The position numbers and the translations under genes were made by a program. A DNA stretch of 64,000 nucleotides from Tautonia plasticadhaerens. Its GTDB lineage: Bacteria > Planctomycetota > Planctomycetia > Isosphaerales > Isosphaeraceae. The notes beneath the pieces are model-generated. The model made no database searches. It saw only the letters and a program-made list of their open reading frames with translations, and was not told the origin of the DNA. Where the stretch lies: NCBI RefSeq assembly GCF_007752535.1, contig NZ_CP036426.1, positions 8,246,001-8,310,000 on the forward strand, in the 5' to 3' direction. This document shows, piece after piece, positions 58,542 through 64,000 of the stretch (positions within the stretch are counted from its first letter, which is position 1; every line of letters begins with the position of its first letter).

Positions 58542-59237
58542 ATGCCCTTCCGCCTCGCGAGGCAGCCCGCGCGATTCCCCCCGACGATCCTCGCGGCGAT
58601 GCTGCTCGCGGCCGGGCTGGGCTCGGGATGCGGGTCGATCCGGATGAGCGACACGTCGAGGACGGCGACGGAGCAACTGTTGCTCACCCAGGCATGGGAC
58701 ACCGCCATCGGCGCCGTCGACTTCGGCCCGCTGGTCGGCCCGCCGGTCTTCCTGGACACGGAGAACCTCTCGGGCGTCGACACGGGCTGGATGACCTACC
58801 GGATCCGGGAGTCGATGGCCCGGCAGGGGGTCATCCTGGTGGACGACCGGGAGGAGGCGGTCTGCGTGGTCGAGGCCGGGGCCGCCGTCTACGGGACCGA
58901 CTCCAGCTCCTGCCTGATCGGGATGCCGAGCAACGGCATCGTCGCCTCGGCGGCGGGGGCGAGGGGGCTCGAGCTGCCCGAGGTCGCCCTGGCCAAGAAG
59001 ACCGAGCAGTACGGCGTCAGCCGGCTGGCGATGTTCGCCCGGGACCTGCCCTCCGGCAAGATCGTCTGGGAGTCGGGCACGGTCCAGGCCGACTCCTACC
59101 TGAAGAACGCCAGCATCCTCGGCCTGCCGATGCGATCCGGCACCATCGAGCACCCGGCCGACCGCCGCAAGAAGCACAAGATCGCCCGGATGCTGGGCTG
59201 GCTCCGGCCGCACCGACACGAAGGGCATGAACCCTGA
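58542..59237 (+). CDS. Lipoprotein of the DUF6655-like type
   Basis: The 231-residue protein has a lipoprotein signal (FPPTILAAMLLAAGLGSGCGS, Cys about 29) and then IRMSDTSRTATEQLLLTQAWDTAIGAVDFGPLVGPPVFLDTENLSGVD, a pattern I recall for the planctomycete DUF6655 group, although that name is from memory. The central part (MTYRIRESMARQGVILVDDREEAVCVVEAGAAVYGTDSS) and GIPSNG-like loop (LIGMPSNGIVASAAG) read as an alpha/beta envelope domain. A basic tail (HPADRRKKHKIARMLGWLRPHRHEG) ends the protein. AGGAGG lies 8 bases before the ATG, an excellent ribosome site. Function is unknown. Confidence 0.7.
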   Translation: MPFRLARQPARFPPTILAAMLLAAGLGSGCGSIRMSDTSRTATEQLLLTQAWDTAIGAVDFGPLVGPPVFLDTENLSGVDTGWMTYRIRESMARQGVILVDDREEAVCVVEAGAAVYGTDSSSCLIGMPSNGIVASAAGARGLELPEVALAKKTEQYGVSRLAMFARDLPSGKIVWESGTVQADSYLKNASILGLPMRSGTIEHPADRRKKHKIARMLGWLRPHRHEGHEP

Positions 59238-59391
59238 TGGATCGGGCCGCGTCGGGTTGCGGCCTCACGCCGAGCGGCCTCACGCGGGATTGCGTCGGGC
59301 CATGGTCCCTGCGCCGGGAGGCCGGGGTCGAGCGCCGCGTGCCCCGGTGGCGGGCTCCTCGTGACCGGCCCGCCTCCCGGGCAATCCGGGT

Positions 59392-60699
59392 TCAGTCGGC
59401 CGGGATCGGGGCCGGGGCCCGGTTGATCAACTCCAGCGCCGATTCGACGAGGATGGTCCCCGTCTTCTCGCCGAGGGAGACCCGGGAGACATAGTCGTAG
59501 CGGTTGAAGCTGTCGAAGTCGACCTCGGCGAGGATGTAGCCGAAGGCGTCGTTGGTGAGGCCGAACAGCAGGTTGTGCTCCCCCCGCATCTTCCGCTTCA
59601 GGTAGAAGCCGAGGTTGGGCATCGCCTCGCCGGGGATGGTGAGGATCTGGGCGTCGCCGAGGGTGACGAGGTTGACCCGGGTGGTCACGGAGCGGTCGTC
59701 GTTGCGGGGGTAGTCCAGCGGCGAATGCTCGACGACGGCCCAGAGGTCGTCGGAGTCGACCGGGAAGCGGACGGCCGCCGAGTCGCAGGCGAGGGCGGGG
59801 TCCTCCTGCGCCGGGGCGTCGTCGAGGATCCGGAGCGCCTCGTCGGCGAGGAGGTGGCCGATCCGGAGGCACTCCTCCCAGGTGGAGATCCCCTCCCAGT
59901 ACCCCCGGAGGGGATCCCGGGGGCGGTCGAGGTCCCGGTTGTCGGCGGTGACCATGCCCCCCTGGGCGCCGTTCATGAACAGGGCGAGGCCGCCGGCCTC
60001 GGCCTCGAGCCGGTCGCAGAGGGGGCCGACGAGGTCGGGGCTCACGATCCCCTCATCGTTGCCGAGCACCTCGGGGTGGACGGCGTAGTTGACGAGCGTG
60101 GCGATCCCGTCGCCGTCGGGGCCGGTGGCCCGGATGACGCTCAGGCGGCGGTCGTAGAGGTCGGGGGCGTAGTAGTTGAAGGCGATCTTGCCCTGGGCCT
60201 CTCCGGTGGCGATCGTCAGCCGGGCGGGGGCGAGGCGGTCGATCGCCTCGTTGACCGCCTCGGCGGCGAGGTCGCAGACGGAGTCGAGGTAGTCGAGGTC
60301 GGCCGTGTGGCCCCCCCGGCCGTCGGGGAAGGCGTAGCAGTCCGGGGCGCTGTGGGTGTGGGTGGCGCCGATCAGGACGTTCTCGCCCGGGATGCGATCG
60401 ACCTGCGCCCGGACGCGGTCCCCCAGCACCGAGGGGAAGCCGAGCAGGTCGACCGAGACGACGGCGACGGAGACGTCCGCCTTGCGGAAGACGACGGCCC
60501 GGGCCGTCAGGTCGCCGCGTTGCTCGGTCGCCGGGCGGGGGGGCCCCATGCCGCCGGAGACGGGCAGCAGCGGGTCGGGCGTGATGACCCGCATCGCGGC
60601 GCCGACTTCCAGGCCGGAGTCTTGTGCCCGGGCGGGCGACGACGCCGCCCCCAGGCCGATGCCGCAGGCCAGGGCGACGGACAGGGCTCGACGACTCAT
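59392..60699 (-). CDS. Secreted neutral/alkaline ceramidase-like protein
   Basis: This 435-residue protein has a signal peptide (ALSVALACGIGLGAASSPARAQ) and the N-terminal domain of neutral/alkaline non-lysosomal ceramidases: LEVGAAMRVITPDPLLPVSGGMGPPRP, VAVVSVDLLGFPS, VLIGATHTHSAPDCYAFPDG (the zinc-binding histidines), LVNYAVHPEVLGND and ALFMNGAQGGMVTADNRD. Family members hydrolyse amide bonds of ceramides; most planctomycete members have unproven substrates and this one lacks the C-terminal immunoglobulin-like domain. It is alone on its strand. The start at 60697-60699 gives a normal signal peptide. Confidence 0.85.
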   Translation of the reverse strand: MSRRALSVALACGIGLGAASSPARAQDSGLEVGAAMRVITPDPLLPVSGGMGPPRPATEQRGDLTARAVVFRKADVSVAVVSVDLLGFPSVLGDRVRAQVDRIPGENVLIGATHTHSAPDCYAFPDGRGGHTADLDYLDSVCDLAAEAVNEAIDRLAPARLTIATGEAQGKIAFNYYAPDLYDRRLSVIRATGPDGDGIATLVNYAVHPEVLGNDEGIVSPDLVGPLCDRLEAEAGGLALFMNGAQGGMVTADNRDLDRPRDPLRGYWEGISTWEECLRIGHLLADEALRILDDAPAQEDPALACDSAAVRFPVDSDDLWAVVEHSPLDYPRNDDRSVTTRVNLVTLGDAQILTIPGEAMPNLGFYLKRKMRGEHNLLFGLTNDAFGYILAEVDFDSFNRYDYVSRVSLGEKTGTILVESALELINRAPAPIPAD

Positions 60700-60764
60700 G
60701 GCGGGGAGACTCCGATCGCTCGCATGTTCGATCAGCCTCAACAGGCCGACCGCGCGATCGTAAC

Positions 60765-60804
60765 GGCGGCGGCGGGCCGGGCCAATGGCCCGCCCGCCGC
60801 CGCC
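60765..60804 (-). terminator. GC hairpin downstream of the Gly-rich gene
   Basis: GGCGGCGGCGGGC..GGGCC pairs with GGCCCGCCCGCCGCCGCC, with one bulged base and an AAT loop, 46 bases beyond the 3' end of the gene at 60851. No T-run. Confidence 0.45.
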
Positions 60805-60850
60805 GAATCGTCCGGGAGTCGCCGCCCCGATGGTCCCGATCGGGGGCCGG

Positions 60851-61477
60851 TCAGGGAAAGCGCCTCCAGCTCCTCGGCTGGATGGTGTTCATGATCGACC
60901 CGCCCAGCGGCCCCATCGCGTTGACCGCCTGCCGGGGGGGGATCTGGGGCCCGGTGTAGAGCGGGCCGGTCGGATATCCCGAGACGAAGCCCCCGGGGTA
61001 GCCGTAGGGATAGCCGAAGCCGCCGTAGAAGCCGCCGACCGGCCCGACCGCACCCAGGCCCGGCACGATCGCCGTCCCGTTGACGACGTTCCCGGCCGGG
61101 CTGATGTTGTTGAATCCGCCCACCCCTCCGAGACCGCCAAAACCGCCGGCACCGCCAGGACCGCCGAGGCCACCGGCACCCCCGAACCCGCCGGCACCCC
61201 CGAAACCGCCCGCCCCGCCGCCGGAGACGGCGCCGGCGGTGAAGGTGAAGGGCTGGACGCCGACCAGGGAGTTGAACGAGGTGTCGATGCCGCCGAGCCG
61301 GACGTAGCGGCGATCGGCCGAGACGACGGGCGTGGCGTTGAGGAACACGCCGTCGCCGAACGGCTGGACGTTCGGCTGGAAGCCGATCGCCTGGCCCTCC
61401 GCCTCGGTCGTCGGCAGCAGCGTCAGCAGGGCGAGCAGCCCGGCCGGGGCGGTGAGTTTCGAGATGGTCTTCCACAT
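60851..61477 (-). CDS. Secreted glycine-rich protein with secretin-like N-terminal motif
   Basis: This 208-residue protein has a signal peptide (LTAPAGLLALLTLLPTTEAEGQ) and GFQPNVQPFGDGVFLNATPVVSADRRYVRLGGIDTSF, a segment reminiscent of the C-terminal part of secretins and related planctomycete proteins. A glycine-rich tandem region follows (GGFGGAGGFGGAGGLGGPGGAGGFGG and similar). The C-terminus has Gly/Pro/Tyr stretches. Function is unknown; a surface or matrix role is a guess. AGGAGG lies 7 bases before the ATG on the minus strand. The glycine repeat will vary in length between strains. Confidence 0.65.
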   Translation of the reverse strand: MWKTISKLTAPAGLLALLTLLPTTEAEGQAIGFQPNVQPFGDGVFLNATPVVSADRRYVRLGGIDTSFNSLVGVQPFTFTAGAVSGGGAGGFGGAGGFGGAGGLGGPGGAGGFGGLGGVGGFNNISPAGNVVNGTAIVPGLGAVGPVGGFYGGFGYPYGYPGGFVSGYPTGPLYTGPQIPPRQAVNAMGPLGGSIMNTIQPRSWRRFP

Positions 61478-61810
61478 GGTGCGGCCTCCTGTCGTCTCGG
61501 TCGGTCGGTCGCCCGGCCGGTTTCCCCCGGCCGCTCCGATCCGCCGGGGCCCGCCCGGGGCGGTCCCCCGGCCCGGACGCAATCATCATACCGGGATTTG
61601 ATTGCGGGACGCGACGGGGAATCGTCGCGTCACGAATGATGGCGGATGCCCGGCGGGCAAGCCGGGCCGCGTCGCCGCCCGGCCTCCCCCCGGGACCCCG
61701 AGTCTCGAATCCCCCGCCATCCGACATCCACGATCAGAATAGGTCGGATTCGGCCCCGGTCGCCCGACACGGGATCGGGACTCGATCGGCCTCCCGCCGC
61801 GCACCGAAAA
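61478..61810. other. Intergenic region without recognisable features
   Basis: Between two minus-strand genes lie about 330 bases containing a TCGG tandem at 61499-61513 and no convincing gene or -35/-10 pair. A second TCGG tandem occurs upstream of the Gly/Tyr-rich gene at 58088, also close to a secreted low-complexity protein. Confidence 0.3.
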
Positions 61811-61839
61811 CGGCCGGGGCCCGCGAGGGGCCCCGGCCG
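61811..61839 (-). terminator. Intrinsic terminator of the DUF11 gene
   Basis: CGGCCGGGGCCC and GGGCCCCGGCCG form a perfect 12-base stem with a five-base loop. Read on the minus strand, TTTT follows directly, making this the best Rho-independent terminator in the window. It lies 37 bases beyond the 3' end of the gene at 61876. Confidence 0.7.
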
Positions 61840-61875
61840 GGGGAGGATCAGGGGATCCGGGTGCGGCAAGGATGA

Positions 61876-63831
61876 TCAGTTGTCGCCCTTCTTGGTGTCG
61901 CCGCTTCCCTGGTTGTTATTGCCCTGATTCTGGTTATTGCCCTGGCCCTGGTTGTTGTTGCCCTGGCCCTGGTTGTTGTTCTGTCCCTGCCCCTGGTCGT
62001 TGGAGGAGCGGGTGGTGGTCGCGCCCTCGCCGCCGATCAGGACGGTGGGCTCGGCCTCCCGGGCCGGGACCTGGAGGAAGTCGCTGGTCAGCTCGGCGTT
62101 GGTGCTGATCTGCCCGGCCCGGTTGGCCTTGGCGATGATCTCATAGCGCGCCTCCTCGCCCGGGGCGAGGGTCTCGATCGGCTGGAAGGTGACCGCCTGG
62201 CCGTCGTTCTGGGCCTGGGTCTTGCCGTCGGCGCTGACGTACTCGAGCGAGTCCGGCAGGGTGACGGTCAGCTGGACGTTGTTGTCCGCGCCCGAACCCT
62301 GGTTGATGACGGTGAGCACGTAGTCGACGTTCTCGCCCACGGTGACCTGGTCGTAGCGGTCGACCAGCTCCAGCAGCAGGGCCGGGAGCGTGACGAGTTC
62401 GACGTCGAGGTTGGCCGAGGCGGAGGCGTACTTGCGGACCTCCTCGTCGGCGCACATCTCGGCGTCGGCACACCGCGAGGTGACCTCGGCGACGTGGCGG
62501 AAGCGGTAGGACTCCGAGCCCTCGCTCTGCTGTCCCTGCTGCGCCTGCTCGCCCTGGGGCTGCCGGGCCTCGGCACCCTGGGGGACGCGGTTGAGGTTGA
62601 CGGTGAAGCTGACGGCGGTCTCCTGGCCCGGCTCCAGCGTACCGATGGCCCAGGTCAGGGTGCGGTCGTCGGCCTGCTTGGGGTCGACGGAGTTGAGGCT
62701 GGTCCGGCTGGTGCGGATCAGCCGGGTCCGCTCGTCGACGTCGACCTCCAGCACGGTGTCGAGCGCCGGGCCGTCGCCGTCGTTGCGGACGGTGACCCGG
62801 TAGGTGGCCGGCTGGTTGAGGTACTGGGCGTCGGGGCCCTCCAGCTCGGTCGAGAGCCGGGCGGCGACGACCTGGGTGGTCGGGCTGTTGGACTGGGCCC
62901 GCAGCTCGCCGCTCTGGGCGACGGCCCGGCTGGTGAACCGGCCGGTGCGGAGGGCGCACAGCTCGACGTCGAATTCCTCGGTCTCGCCGGCGGGCAGGTT
63001 GCCGATCTCGCGGCGGATGGCCGCCTCGCCGCCCTCGACCTGGAGGCCGTCGGGCAGGTCATCGGAGACGACGACGTTCTGCACGTCGGCGGTGCCGGTG
63101 TTCGTCACCGTGTAGCGGAACCGCAGCGGCTGGCAGATGTCGGCCCGCTCGGGCACGGCCTTGGTGACCTGGATCTCCGGCTTGGTGATCCGGGTGACCA
63201 GGCAGACCGTCGGGGTGTAGGCGACGCGGAAGCAGACGCCCGCGTTCCCCTCCTGCTCGGCCACGGCCCGGATGCGGACCGTCTTGCCCTGGCCCGGGGT
63301 CAGCTCGCCGATCTGGATCCCCTCGCCCTGGCCCTGCTGGCCCTGGCCCTGCTGGCCCTGCTGGCCCTGATGTCCCTCGTGCCCCTGACCCTGCTGGGCC
63401 TGCTGGGCCTGCTGGCCCTGAGGACGCTCCTCGACGGGCACGTTGGCGTTGTCGCCGCCCTGCCGCTGGGCCTGCTGGCCCTGGTTCTGGGCTTGCTGGC
63501 CCTGGCCCTGGTTCTGGGCTTGCTGGCCCTGCTGGCCGACCTGGGAGCCCTCGACCGAGACGTACTCGGACCCGTCGTGACGAATGCGGATATCTTCGAG
63601 CGTGACGTTCTCGGTGATGTTCCGGACCGTCAGATTGTACTCGAATTGCTGTCCGACGCGGACCTCGGGCGGCGCCTCGGCGCGGATCATCAGCAGGCTG
63701 GACGACTCCTCGCCGGTCGGGAAGTAAAGGTCGACGTTCGACGACTGGGCCGTCGAGGGGGAGGCGGCGACCAGGGACGCGGCCACGGCCGCAAGGCAGG
63801 AAAAGGCGTGTCGTTTCAGGATGTGCATCAA
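61876..63831 (-). CDS. Exported DUF11/CARDB-like repeat protein with Gln/Gly-rich insertions
   Basis: The 651-residue protein has a signal peptide (HAFSCLAAVAASLVAASPSTAQ) and several DUF11-type immunoglobulin-like domains: PPEVRVGQQFEYNLTVRNITENVTLEDIRI, ADICQPLRFRYTVTNTGTADVQNVVVSDDLPDGLQV, LNQPATYRVTVRNDGDGPALDTVLEVDV and VTVGENVDYVLTVINQGSGADNNVQLTVTLPDSLEYVS. The N-terminal domain is interrupted at about 100-170 by a GQQGQQAQ-type region, and the C-terminus (about 600-645) is an Asn/Gln/Gly tract (NNNQGQGNN). Both are encoded by tandem repeats. Such proteins probably act as surface or matrix components. Cysteine pairs in CADAEMC and VCFRVAYTPTVCLV may form disulfides. Confidence 0.85.
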   Translation of the reverse strand: MMHILKRHAFSCLAAVAASLVAASPSTAQSSNVDLYFPTGEESSSLLMIRAEAPPEVRVGQQFEYNLTVRNITENVTLEDIRIRHDGSEYVSVEGSQVGQQGQQAQNQGQGQQAQNQGQQAQRQGGDNANVPVEERPQGQQAQQAQQGQGHEGHQGQQGQQGQGQQGQGEGIQIGELTPGQGKTVRIRAVAEQEGNAGVCFRVAYTPTVCLVTRITKPEIQVTKAVPERADICQPLRFRYTVTNTGTADVQNVVVSDDLPDGLQVEGGEAAIRREIGNLPAGETEEFDVELCALRTGRFTSRAVAQSGELRAQSNSPTTQVVAARLSTELEGPDAQYLNQPATYRVTVRNDGDGPALDTVLEVDVDERTRLIRTSRTSLNSVDPKQADDRTLTWAIGTLEPGQETAVSFTVNLNRVPQGAEARQPQGEQAQQGQQSEGSESYRFRHVAEVTSRCADAEMCADEEVRKYASASANLDVELVTLPALLLELVDRYDQVTVGENVDYVLTVINQGSGADNNVQLTVTLPDSLEYVSADGKTQAQNDGQAVTFQPIETLAPGEEARYEIIAKANRAGQISTNAELTSDFLQVPAREAEPTVLIGGEGATTTRSSNDQGQGQNNNQGQGNNNQGQGNNQNQGNNNQGSGDTKKGDN

Positions 63832-64000
63832 TTCAGCTCCTTCGGGTTGTTCGGACTCGAGAGACGCGTCCGGCGTTCGCCTCGGTGGGTCTCCCCGCCG
63901 GAACGGGTCCGGCCCGGGGCGTGCCCCCCCCTCTCGGCCGGAAGCCGACGGCGGGGGGGCGGGATCGCCCGGCCGGGGGGGCCGATGGGGCCGGCCGGCC
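63832..64000. other. Upstream region of the DUF11 gene, running off the window
   Basis: About 170 GC-rich bases precede the minus-strand start at 63831. GAAGGAGC (minus strand, directly before the start) is a good ribosome site. No gene or promoter is recognised before the right edge. Confidence 0.35.

Noticed and set aside
63320-63540. Dense direct repeats resembling a CRISPR array
   Set aside because: They are in-frame Gln/Gly codon repeats inside a signal-peptide-bearing protein; units are too short and there are no unique spacers.
1-64000. rRNA, tRNA, integrase, and replication origin signals
   Set aside because: I found no tRNA cloverleaf with a CCA end, no rRNA sequence, no DnaA-box cluster and no integrase or transposase gene.

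Overview
The window looks like the chromosome of a high-GC planctomycete, most likely from or near the Isosphaeraceae. The evidence is family content: three DUF1559 prepilin-like proteins ending in GGEVVSADQ, a PSD1/DUF1501 pair, a PVC-type cytochrome with HEAT-like repeats, an extracellular protein with the LEPLE..RLL leader, ECF sigma factors with long C-terminal extensions, several sulfatase/dehydratase genes with Tat-like leaders, and codons overwhelmingly ending in G or C. I saw no rRNA, tRNA, CRISPR array or complete transposase gene.

Layout. 1-6.1 kb: the end of a secreted aldo/keto reductase, a Phd/Doc-type toxin-antitoxin pair whose toxin carries an in-frame TAG, a formylmethanofuran dehydrogenase subunit A homologue (fhcA) and a Hanks-type kinase. 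6.3-10.8 kb: two DUF1559 genes, each with a small lipoprotein, plus a MerR/TipAS regulator. 11-28.3 kb: a catabolic and secretory block with a giant cytochrome, a dgoD-dgoK galactonate operon, an ECF-SnoaL fusion, a GH5-like glycosidase, a RspA/ManD dehydratase, the overlapping PSD1-DUF1501 pair, a sulfatase and an SMP-30 lactonase. 28.4-31 kb: a sigma factor / membrane partner / secreted protein trio. 31.2-36.3 kb: housekeeping genes (methyltransferase, tilS, sirtuin, DUF2237). 36.4-44.7 kb: a rare glycosyltransferase-AsmA fusion, a TPR/FG-GAP/UnbV protein and a small lipoprotein. 44.7-47 kb: a third DUF1559 and a lipoprotein-type Pcm.

47-49.7 kb is the most plastic stretch. It holds a family of interspersed intergenic repeats, a truncated gene tail, and a cassette of about 1.1 kb in which a HEPN-like gene of lower GC sits between two 149-bp inverted repeats that differ at one base. 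49.7-64 kb carries mostly secreted proteins (LEPR protein, DUF11 protein, Gly/Tyr-rich proteins, ceramidase-like protein), an HtrA-like protease, AMMECR1, and a secreted thioredoxin-like gene with an in-frame TGA in a CxxC position followed by a strong hairpin.

The two strongest leads are that candidate selenoprotein (54487-55059) and the inverted-repeat-bounded HEPN cassette (48301-49396). Sequence alone cannot settle either. The first needs a search of the genome for selA/B/C/D, the second a search for other copies of the repeat.
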